DNA of 37,033 bases from NCBI GenBank assembly GCA_036277635.1, contig DASUMP010000211.1, positions 1 to 37,033 of the forward strand. Reading direction: 5' to 3'. The notes under the pieces are model-generated. The model did no database searches, had not been told where the DNA came from, and saw only the letters and a program-made list of their open reading frames with translations. Origin of the DNA: DASUMP01 sp036277635. Lineage in GTDB: Bacteria > Actinomycetota > Acidimicrobiia > IMCC26256 > PALSA-610. The translations under genes and the position numbers were made by a program. Below, piece by piece: positions 30,990 to 37,033 of this stretch. Position 1 is the first letter of the stretch. Each line of letters starts with the position of its first letter.

Positions 30990-32902
30990 GACGGCGTGAT
31001 CCGGAGGATGCGGTCGGTGCCGCCGCCGTTCGACGTCGTCACGTAGAGGTTGCGGTCGGGACCGAGCACGACGCTGCGCATGCGGCCGTAGCCGCTCAGG
31101 GCGACGACCTGCGCGGTCACCGCTGTGCCGGCCGCGTCCAGCCGCAGGACGCGCAGGTGTTGGCCGGCGAGCACCGCCATCGCGATCGCTCCGTTCCAGT
31201 CGCGCCACTTCTGTCCGGACAGGAACGTGATGCCCGACGGCGCGATCGTGGGGAAACCGCTGCTCCACACCGCGCCCACGGCGTTGGGGAACTTCACGAA
31301 GTCGGTCATCGGCACGGCCTCGTTGTACCCCGGCACCGGGTCCCAGCCGTAGTTCCCGCCGGCCAGGAGTCGGTTCACCTCGTCGTCACGGTTCGTGCCG
31401 TGCTCCGCGGAGTACGGCGCGCCGCTGCCGGGTCGGAACGCGAGTCCCTGCACGTTGCGATGTCCCTTCGTGTACCAACGTCGCCCGCCGGGGTTCCCCG
31501 GCGCGGCCGCGCCGGTGACCTTGTCGACGCGCAGCACCTTGCCCGCGAGCGTGTTCTCGTCCTGCGGGTTGGTGCCGCTCGCCGCGTCGCCGGTCCCGAT
31601 CCAGAGGAACCCGTCGGGGCCGAAGCGCGGTCGACACCCCGAGTGGCGCCCGGTCGCGCTGCGGGGGATCCCCGACACGAGGTCGCCGACGCGGGTGAGT
31701 GCGGTGACGCCGGCGTTCACGCGCCACTTGACGACGCGGACGTCGACCGCGGTGTTGTAACACGTGTAGATGTGGCGGTTCGTCGCGAACTGCGGATCGA
31801 TCGCCAGGCCGAGCATCCCGCCCTCACCCCCCGCGACGACGTCGCCGGGCGTCGCGAGGGTGCGGCGCACACCGCCGACGAGCGCGTCGATGCTCCCGGC
31901 GCGCTGGGTGAAGACGATCGCGCCGTCGGGGAGGAACCCGAGGTCCCACACGTGGCTCAGACCGGACGCCACCGTCGTCACGGCGAGCTTCGGCGTCCCC
32001 ACGAGCGGCACCCGTCCGGGGAAGGTGAAGATGCCGCCGTCACGCGACGCGAGCCAGTACCCGTCGTTCTGGGGCCGCAGCGCGAGGTCGACCATCGGAT
32101 ACGGAAGGCGCGCTCCCGCGGCCGAACCGAAGAACTTGGCGGATCCGTAGGTGTAGACGCCGCCGTCCGACGTCGCGACCGCGTACCCGTTGCCGTCGGG
32201 CGCGACGTCGATGCCGACGACCCGGCCGTGCAGGATCCCGCGCGGCTGGCCGAGGAACCGGGCGCCGCCGAACGCGTGCACCTCGCCGTTCGCGAGCACG
32301 ATCCAGTAGCCGTCGCCTTGCGGTCGCATCACGATGTCGACCGCGAGCGCGCTGATCGGGCGCCCGCCCAGCGAGCCCCGGAAGCGCGCGGACCCGAAGG
32401 CGAACACGCCGCCGTCGGCCGCGAGCAGCAGGTAGCCGGCGTTGTCGGGCGCGACGTCCATCGCGAGCACCGGCGCGACGAGTCGGACCCCACCCGTCGA
32501 GCCGCGGAAGCGCGCCGCCCCGAACGTGAACACGCCGCCGTCGGCCGCCGCGAGGTAGTAGCCGGAGCCGGTCGGCGTGTGCGCGACGTCGACGACCGGT
32601 TGGGTCAGCGCCACGCCGCCCATGGATCCGCGGAATCGCGCGTCGCCAAAGGTGAACACGCCGCCGTCGGTGGCGGCGAGGACGTAGCCCGCCCCACTCG
32701 GGGTCGCGTCCATCCCGACGATCGGCGCGCGCAGCCGGAGGCCACCGAGCGATCCGTGGAACGCGGGGGCGGCCGCCGCGGGTGTGACGGGTGCGAGGAC
32801 GGCGAGGAGCACCGCGAGCCCGAGGAAGAGGCGGAGCGCGTGGTGGTGCGCCGGGAGTCGCGACGGCCAGCCGGAGGACGGGTCGCGTTCGAACGGAGGC
32901 AC
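30986..32902 (-). CDS. Secreted two-propeller protein: six short repeats fused to a PQQ-type sugar dehydrogenase
   Basis: A 638-residue protein. Residues 19-45 form a signal peptide ('LRLFLGLAVLLAVLAP', AxA-type site). Residues 48-297 hold six 41-42-residue repeats with 'GYxLAAxDGGVFTFGxARF'. Residues about 305-638 match soluble glucose/aldose sugar dehydrogenase (GSDH): 'VWDLGFLPDGAIVFTQRAG', 'GGEGGMLGLAIDPQF', 'RHSGCRPRFGPDGFLWIGTG', 'HRNVQGLAF' and 'SAEHGTNRDDEVN', which in that family bind PQQ, Ca and substrate. GTG at 32902 was chosen because TACGCT lies 7 nt before it and a signal peptide follows soon after; a longer open frame reaches into the divergent gene. The repeat domain could bind polysaccharide or protein, but that is a guess. 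Confidence 0.88.
   Translation of the reverse strand: MPPFERDPSSGWPSRLPAHHHALRLFLGLAVLLAVLAPVTPAAAAPAFHGSLGGLRLRAPIVGMDATPSGAGYVLAATDGGVFTFGDARFRGSMGGVALTQPVVDVAHTPTGSGYYLAAADGGVFTFGAARFRGSTGGVRLVAPVLAMDVAPDNAGYLLLAADGGVFAFGSARFRGSLGGRPISALAVDIVMRPQGDGYWIVLANGEVHAFGGARFLGQPRGILHGRVVGIDVAPDGNGYAVATSDGGVYTYGSAKFFGSAAGARLPYPMVDLALRPQNDGYWLASRDGGIFTFPGRVPLVGTPKLAVTTVASGLSHVWDLGFLPDGAIVFTQRAGSIDALVGGVRRTLATPGDVVAGGEGGMLGLAIDPQFATNRHIYTCYNTAVDVRVVKWRVNAGVTALTRVGDLVSGIPRSATGRHSGCRPRFGPDGFLWIGTGDAASGTNPQDENTLAGKVLRVDKVTGAAAPGNPGGRRWYTKGHRNVQGLAFRPGSGAPYSAEHGTNRDDEVNRLLAGGNYGWDPVPGYNEAVPMTDFVKFPNAVGAVWSSGFPTIAPSGITFLSGQKWRDWNGAIAMAVLAGQHLRVLRLDAAGTAVTAQVVALSGYGRMRSVVLGPDRNLYVTTSNGGGTDRILRITPS
32012..32761 (-). 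repeat. Six tandem 41-42-codon propeller repeats
   Basis: Within the two-propeller protein, residues 48-297 consist of six units starting with F at 48, 90, 132, 174, 216 and 257. The unit reads roughly 'FxGSxGGxxLxxPVVxMxxxP' then 'xGxGYxLAAxDGGVFTFGxAR'. Units 1-3 are most alike; 4-6 drift. Period is about 126 bp in DNA. Confidence 0.85.
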
Positions 32903-32909
32903 TGCGCCG

Positions 32910-32915
32910 AGCGTA
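32910..32915 (-). promoter_or_regulatory. Predicted -10 (TACGCT), leaderless start of the propeller operon
   Basis: On the minus strand TACGCT lies 7 nt before the GTG at 32902, with no Shine-Dalgarno between. Confidence 0.45.
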
Positions 32916-32952
32916 CGACGCGGTCGTCCGCTGCGGCGCGCGCGACCCGCAG

Positions 32953-32958
32953 TACCGT
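32953..32958 (+). promoter_or_regulatory. Predicted -10 (TACCGT) for the membrane-anchored propeller gene
   Basis: TACCGT lies 9 nt before the ATG at 32968, slightly wider than the 6-7 nt seen elsewhere, and no strong Shine-Dalgarno is present. The short divergent gap (65 nt) thus appears to hold two promoters. Confidence 0.35.
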
Positions 32959-32967
32959 CGGCAGCCG

Positions 32968-34548
32968 ATGGGCGAGTCAGCACGCGCGCTTCGGCTCGCG
33001 CAGCAGCGTCGGCGTGACCGCCGCCGCCTCGGTGTGTTCGCGATGTTGGTCGGCCTCGTCACGATCGCGTTCGCGGTCACCCGCGCGCTCGACGAGGAGG
33101 CGTCGGTCACGGCGGGTCCCACGAGCACGCCCGGTTCCGGCTCCACGGCTCCCGACGTCACCGAACCCGCTTCGACGACGACGACGATCGGCGCCGACCC
33201 GAACCTCCTCGTCGATCCCGCCGCGCAGTTCGGTGCGCGGTGGGGGAGCACCACCGAAGGTCTGCTCACGTTCCGGGGCAATCCGACGCGCTCGTTCCAC
33301 GGGACCGGGCCCGTGCCGGAGCGCCCCGAAGTCCTGTGGCGGTTCCCGGACGAGCCGATGTGCGCCCAGTCGGCCGACCGCGGCGAGACGCGCACGTGGT
33401 GCGGCATGGGCTGGACCGGTCAACCTGCGGTGTTCGAGCGCGACGAGCGCACGTGGGTCGTGTTCGGCGCGTACGACCGCAACGTGCACTTCGTCGACGG
33501 GCTCACCGGCACGCGGATCCTCCCTGATTTCGTGACCGGCGACATCATCAAGGGATCGGTGACGATCGACCCCGACGGGTTCCCCATCGTGTACTCGGGA
33601 TCGCGCGACGGGTTCTTCCGGGCGATCGCGTTCGACCGCGACGAGCCGACCGAGCTGTGGCGACTGTCGGCCGACGGCCACGGCGAGACGCTGTGGAACG
33701 ACGACTGGGACGGCAGCGCGCTCATCTTGCGCGACCACCTGCTCGAAGGAGGCGAGAACAGTCGCTTCCACATCGCGCGCCTCGGCCGCGCGTACGGTGC
33801 CGACGGCCTGGTCACCGTCGCACCCGAGCTCGTGTTCTCCGCGCCGGGATGGGACGCCGAGCTGCTCGACGCGATCGGCGACCGGGAGGTGTCGATCGAG
33901 AACTCGGTCGCGGTCGCCGGCGACGTCGTGTACTTCGCGAACTCGGGCGGGTTGTTGCAGGGCTGGGACGTCTCCTCGCTGCGCACCGGAGTCGGGACGC
34001 CGACGCGCGTGTTCCGGTACTGGCTGGGTGACGACGCCGACGCCTCCGTCGTCGTCGACGACGACGGCTTCCTGTACGTGGGGGTCGAGTACCAACGCGA
34101 GAACGCGCGCGCCGAAGAGGTCGGCCAGCTCGTGAAGCTCGATCCGCGTGCGCCCGACGCGCCGATCGTGTGGTCGGTCCCGGTGCGCGACGGCAACCCG
34201 GGCGGATCGTTCTCGACACCCGCAGTGCTCGACGACCTCGTCATCTGGCCGACGCGCAACGGCACCGTGTACGGCCTCGGGCGCGACGACGGGGCCGAAC
34301 GCTGGACCCTGCGACTCCCGGCGCCCCTGATGGGATCGCCGGTGGTCGTCGACGGCGTCTGGCTGCAAGGTGACTGCGCGGGCGTGCTGCACGCGTACGA
34401 CCTCCCCGACGGCGTCGGCTCGCCGCGCGAGCGCTGGGCGGTCGAGCTCGGCGGGTGCATCGAGGCGACGCCCGCGGTGTGGGACGGGCGCATCTACGTC
34501 GGGACGCGCGGCGGCTTCCTCCACGCGCTCGGCGATCCGCCCGACTGA
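32968..34548 (+). CDS. Membrane-anchored PQQ-like beta-propeller protein
   Basis: A 526-residue protein. A basic N-terminus is followed by one transmembrane segment (about 21-40, 'LGVFAMLVGLVTIAFAV'), then a threonine/serine/proline-rich linker and a large extracytoplasmic PQQ-like propeller. Strands of the type 'PVVVDGVWLQGDCAGVLHAY' and 'TPAVWDGRIYVGTRGGFLHA' repeat through the C-terminal part, as in BamB/quinoprotein folds. Two Cys pairs ('EPMCAQ'/'TWCGMG') may form a disulfide. No dehydrogenase catalytic residues can be assigned, so it may be a scaffold rather than an enzyme. It is divergent from the secreted propeller/sugar dehydrogenase gene with a 65-nt gap, which suggests a shared surface function. 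Confidence 0.85.
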   Translation: MGESARALRLAQQRRRDRRRLGVFAMLVGLVTIAFAVTRALDEEASVTAGPTSTPGSGSTAPDVTEPASTTTTIGADPNLLVDPAAQFGARWGSTTEGLLTFRGNPTRSFHGTGPVPERPEVLWRFPDEPMCAQSADRGETRTWCGMGWTGQPAVFERDERTWVVFGAYDRNVHFVDGLTGTRILPDFVTGDIIKGSVTIDPDGFPIVYSGSRDGFFRAIAFDRDEPTELWRLSADGHGETLWNDDWDGSALILRDHLLEGGENSRFHIARLGRAYGADGLVTVAPELVFSAPGWDAELLDAIGDREVSIENSVAVAGDVVYFANSGGLLQGWDVSSLRTGVGTPTRVFRYWLGDDADASVVVDDDGFLYVGVEYQRENARAEEVGQLVKLDPRAPDAPIVWSVPVRDGNPGGSFSTPAVLDDLVIWPTRNGTVYGLGRDDGAERWTLRLPAPLMGSPVVVDGVWLQGDCAGVLHAYDLPDGVGSPRERWAVELGGCIEATPAVWDGRIYVGTRGGFLHALGDPPD

Positions 34549-34565
34549 GCCCGCGAGCTGCGGGG

Positions 34566-34571
34566 TACCCT
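34566..34571 (+). promoter_or_regulatory. Predicted -10 (TACCCT), leaderless start of fxsA
   Basis: TACCCT lies 6 nt before the GTG at 34578 in the 29-nt gap after the propeller gene. No Shine-Dalgarno is present. Confidence 0.45.
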
Positions 34572-34577
34572 CGACCC

Positions 34578-35006
34578 GTGGTCGCGCTGCTGTTGTTGCT
34601 CGCGTTCCTCGTCGTTCCGGTCGTCGAGCTCTACGTCATCGTCGCGGTCGGTCAGCAGATCGGTGTCCTCGAGACCTTGCTGCTGATGGTCGTGGTCTCG
34701 CTCGTCGGCGCGTGGCTCGCGAAGCACGAAGGCTTCTGGGTGCTGCGACGCATCCGCGAGCAGATCGACCAGGGGCGAGTCCCCACCGACGAGCTCATCG
34801 ACGGGGCGCTCGTGCTGAGCGCCGGGTTGCTCCTGCTCACGCCGGGGTTCGTCACCGACGTGGTCGGCATCGTCGCGTTGTTCCCGCCCACGCGAGCAGT
34901 GCTGCGCGCGTTCGTCCGACGTCGGATCCGCTTCCTCGACGTGGTGACCCGGTCAGGTCGCGACCTTCCGCGCCGACCGCCCCCCGACGACGTGATCGAC
35001 GTCTGA
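34578..35006 (+). CDS. fxsA: FxsA-family inner membrane protein
   Basis: A 142-residue integral membrane protein of the FxsA family, named after an E. coli protein whose overproduction relieves phage T7 exclusion. Hydrophobic segments lie near residues 2-20, 26-45 and 75-100. 'LVVPVVELYVIVAVGQQIG', 'GAWLAKHEGF' and 'LLLLTPGFVTDVVG' are the conserved blocks. The exact cellular role is unknown. GTG at 34578 was chosen from the -10 position and the family N-terminus; the longer open frame upstream lies over the end of the propeller gene. It converges on the next gene. Confidence 0.9.
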   Translation: MVALLLLLAFLVVPVVELYVIVAVGQQIGVLETLLLMVVVSLVGAWLAKHEGFWVLRRIREQIDQGRVPTDELIDGALVLSAGLLLLTPGFVTDVVGIVALFPPTRAVLRAFVRRRIRFLDVVTRSGRDLPRRPPPDDVIDV

Positions 35007-35020
35007 CCGTCGCTCGCGTC

Positions 35021-35851
35021 TCAGAGCGGGCGCAGCAGCTCCGGCGCCACCGGGCACTCAGCGCGAGCGGTGGCGTCGCCGGGGCGTTCGAGACCTCGGG
35101 GGCCGGCGATGCGATCGACCGCGGCGAGCGCCAGCTCCTCGACGGGATCCGGCGCGCGCTGGGCGTCTCCGGCCGTCGCAGTGACGACCGCGGCGAACAG
35201 TCGGTCGGGGAGCACCGCGCCGACGCCGCCGACCAGCCAGACCTCGGCGAGCGGGTGCTCGCGCGCGAGGTGCTCGACGGCGGCGGTCACTCCCTCGGAC
35301 ACGAGCGCGTGCGTCGGGCCGATCGCGAGGGCGGGGGCGACGACCCGAACCACCGACCGCGTGTCGAGCTCGTGAGCGGACACGACCCGGACCGGCTGGG
35401 AGGCGGCGCGACGCCGGACGCGCCGAGTCGTGTCGTCGCCCGGCACCCGCACCGCGACGGCGCCGACATCGGGGCGCTCCCCGAGCGCGCGGTCGACGGC
35501 CGCGGGCCAGCCGATCACCGCGACGATCTCGTCGTCGGTGAGGACGGGGAGCGCGCCCGACAGGCGCGTGACCGTTGGATCGGCGGCGAGCAGCCGTTGC
35601 GCCTCGCGACACGCGGCGGCCGGCTCCGGGGCGGCGAGGATCCGGGCGCACGTCCACCACAGCGGGCCGCTGCTGCGATGGTGCGCGAGCACGCGTCGGC
35701 ACGCGACGACGAGGTGCGCAGGTTCGCCGGCGAAGCCGAGCAGCGCGCCGGCCGCTTCGATCGGCAGCTCGTCGTCGGCGTGGCGGCGGGTGACCGCGCG
35801 GAGGCGCTCGGCGGGATTCGCGCCCGACCAGCCGAGGTCGTCGATGCTCAT
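35021..35851 (-). CDS. Conserved hypothetical protein
   Basis: A 276-residue protein that I do not recognise with confidence. The N-terminal half is helical and rich in Ala, Arg and Trp ('HLVVACRRVLAHHRSSGPLW'); the C-terminal half has alternating strand-helix units with 'VRVVAPALAIGPTHALVSEG' and 'AEVWLVGGVGAVLPDRLF', which resemble a Rossmann-like fold of the eIF-2B/MtnA type. That resemblance is weak. No signal peptide or membrane segment is visible. The ATG at 35849-35851 begins 2 nt after the TAG stop of the acyl-CoA dehydrogenase gene, so it is probably co-transcribed and maybe translationally coupled with it. Confidence 0.75.
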   Translation of the reverse strand: MSIDDLGWSGANPAERLRAVTRRHADDELPIEAAGALLGFAGEPAHLVVACRRVLAHHRSSGPLWWTCARILAAPEPAAACREAQRLLAADPTVTRLSGALPVLTDDEIVAVIGWPAAVDRALGERPDVGAVAVRVPGDDTTRRVRRRAASQPVRVVSAHELDTRSVVRVVAPALAIGPTHALVSEGVTAAVEHLAREHPLAEVWLVGGVGAVLPDRLFAAVVTATAGDAQRAPDPVEELALAAVDRIAGPRGLERPGDATARAECPVAPELLRPL

Positions 35852-35853
35852 GG

Positions 35854-37033
35854 CTACCGCGCCGCCTGCGGCTCCTTGGGCAAGCCGAGCACGCGCTCAC
35901 CGAGGATGTTGCGCATCACTTCGTCGGTACCTCCCGCGATGCGCATGCCGGGCACGCCGAGCACGAACTCCGCCCACGCGTAGGTTCCCCACTCGCCGGT
36001 GTCGGCGACCAGTCGGGGGCCGAGGATGTCGGCGACGAGCGATGCCGTGCGCGCCATGTTCTGCGTGAGCGCGAGCTTCGCCACCGACATCTCCGGACCC
36101 GGGAGCTGACCGGCGCGGATCTTCGCCATCGCGCGCAGGTTGTTGTAGCGGGACACCGTGCTGCGCACGTAGAGGTCGGTGATCCGCTGCCGGATGACCG
36201 GGTCGTCACCCACCCCCATGCGGCGCGCGAGCTCGACGAGACGGGTCGCGCCGGTGCTCGCGGCACCGACGCCACCACCGCCGATCGACGCGCGCTCGTT
36301 CATCAGCGTGGTGAGCGCGACCGTCCAGCCTTCGTCGACGTCGCCGAGGCGATGCGAGTCGGGGACGCGCACTTCGGTCAGGAACACCTCGTTGAACGAC
36401 GCGCCGCCGGTCATCTGGCGCAGCGGACGCACTTCGATGCCGGGCGCGTGCATGTCGATGAGGAACATCGTGAGGCCCTTGTGCTTGGGCTTGTCGGGCG
36501 ACGTGCGCGTGATGATCTCGCCGATGTCGGAGTACTGCGCGCCCGACGTCCACACCTTCTGGCCCGTGAGGATCCACTCGTCGCCGTCGCGCTCGGCGCG
36601 CGTCTGGATGCCCGCCAGGTCGGAGCCGGCGATCGGTTCGGAGAAGAGCTGGCAACCGATGATGTCACCACGCCACATCTTGGCGAGGTAGGTCGACTTC
36701 ACCTCGTCGATGCCGTGGGCGAGGATCGTCGGGGCGACCATCCCGAGTCCGATGCCGAAGGGCGACTGGCTCGGCACGCGGTACTCGGCTTCGAGTTCGC
36801 GGTACGCGCGGTCGTGCGCGGCGGTGAGCCCCCGGCCGCCGTACTCGACCGGACCGGTGATCCACGCGAAGCCGGCGTCGAACAGCCGGGCTCGCCACGC
36901 CTTCGCGTCGGCGATCTCGCGGGCCTCCTCTTCGGCGGACTTCTCGTCGAGCACGCCGATGCGGTCGGAGCCCTGCCCCCAGGCGAAGCGCTCCTCGCGC
37001 TTCGGCTCGGCGTGTTCGTCGAGGAAGGCACGG
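35854..37033 (-). CDS. Acyl-CoA dehydrogenase, C-terminal part (cut by window edge)
   Basis: At least 393 residues of a flavin-dependent acyl-CoA dehydrogenase; the frame is open to the right edge so the start is outside. 'GIGLGMVAPTILAHG', 'CQLFSEPIAGSDLAGIQTRA' (the FAD/substrate loop), 'EWILTGQKVWTSGAQ' and the C-terminal 'RIAGGTDEVMRNILGERVLG' (FAD-binding and helix blocks) are all family hallmarks. The large group of actinobacterial FadE paralogues with this pattern act on fatty acyl, steroid or other CoA esters, so substrate is open. Usual length is about 390-400, so only a small N-terminal part may be missing. The downstream unknown gene follows after 2 nt. Confidence 0.92.
   Translation of the reverse strand, partial: RAFLDEHAEPKREERFAWGQGSDRIGVLDEKSAEEEAREIADAKAWRARLFDAGFAWITGPVEYGGRGLTAAHDRAYRELEAEYRVPSQSPFGIGLGMVAPTILAHGIDEVKSTYLAKMWRGDIIGCQLFSEPIAGSDLAGIQTRAERDGDEWILTGQKVWTSGAQYSDIGEIITRTSPDKPKHKGLTMFLIDMHAPGIEVRPLRQMTGGASFNEVFLTEVRVPDSHRLGDVDEGWTVALTTLMNERASIGGGGVGAASTGATRLVELARRMGVGDDPVIRQRITDLYVRSTVSRYNNLRAMAKIRAGQLPGPEMSVAKLALTQNMARTASLVADILGPRLVADTGEWGTYAWAEFVLGVPGMRIAGGTDEVMRNILGERVLGLPKEPQAAR

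Noticed and set aside
32012..32761. Regular spacing of about 126 bp suggested a repeat array or CRISPR
   Set aside because: Period matches 41-42 codons and the units are diverged protein repeats; there are no identical short repeats with unique spacers.
30935..33535. Plus-strand open frame of over 860 codons over the propeller gene
   Set aside because: Antisense to a gene with signal peptide, six repeats and GSDH motifs; composition is not protein-like.

Overview
This is a high-GC (about 70% by eye), densely packed bacterial chromosome segment with GTG and ATG starts and many 1-4 nt gene overlaps (GTGA, ATGA, TGATG). The protein families point to an actinomycete: SDR, enoyl-CoA hydratase and acyl-CoA dehydrogenase lipid genes, a CYP125-like P450, a DrrA/B-type ABC exporter, CtaA, a DUF4190 zinc-ribbon protein, and 41-42-residue 'DGGVFTFG' propeller repeats. 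A member of the class Acidimicrobiia is my best guess; this is inference from gene content. I see no tRNA, rRNA, CRISPR, insertion sequence or prophage, so the window looks like chromosomal backbone with catabolic islands. No gap between genes exceeds 120 bp.

Layout. 1-5021: the start of a SpoU/TrmH-type RNA methyltransferase, a D-aminoacylase-like amidohydrolase, an orphan PAS/GAF-like sensor histidine kinase and a conserved protein of unknown function. 5047-7186 (minus): a fully coupled agmatine-to-putrescine operon (agmatine deiminase, N-carbamoylputrescine amidase-like nitrilase) ending in a 63-residue zinc-ribbon protein. 7252-12651: a cyclase-family hydrolase, two coupled SDRs, a cyclic-nucleotide-binding-only protein coupled to an EthD protein, an HD-domain protein divergent from a rhodanese, and an alpha/beta hydrolase. 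12766-15498: heme A synthase followed by an ABC-2 exporter.

15555-23367 holds the most notable unit: an overlapping HerA-like ATPase, SbcD (Mre11), SbcC (Rad50) and NurA-like nuclease cassette, followed by an SRPBCC protein and a separately promoted alpha/beta hydrolase. This is a complete double-strand-break end-resection set of the kind best known from archaea.

23379-37033: a DHA2 drug exporter divergent from a P450, a DUF4190 protein divergent from a stand-alone 5'-3' exonuclease that is coupled to enoyl-CoA hydratase and SDR genes, a strong inverted repeat between convergent genes, a Tat-exported amidohydrolase coupled to a secreted two-propeller protein (six short repeats fused to a PQQ-type sugar dehydrogenase), a membrane-anchored PQQ-like propeller, FxsA, an unknown protein and the C-terminal part of an acyl-CoA dehydrogenase.

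A window-wide regulatory pattern stands out. Genes with no Shine-Dalgarno sequence carry a TAnnnT hexamer 6-7 nt before the start codon, which fits leaderless transcription. Genes with a good Shine-Dalgarno either lack that hexamer or have it farther upstream.
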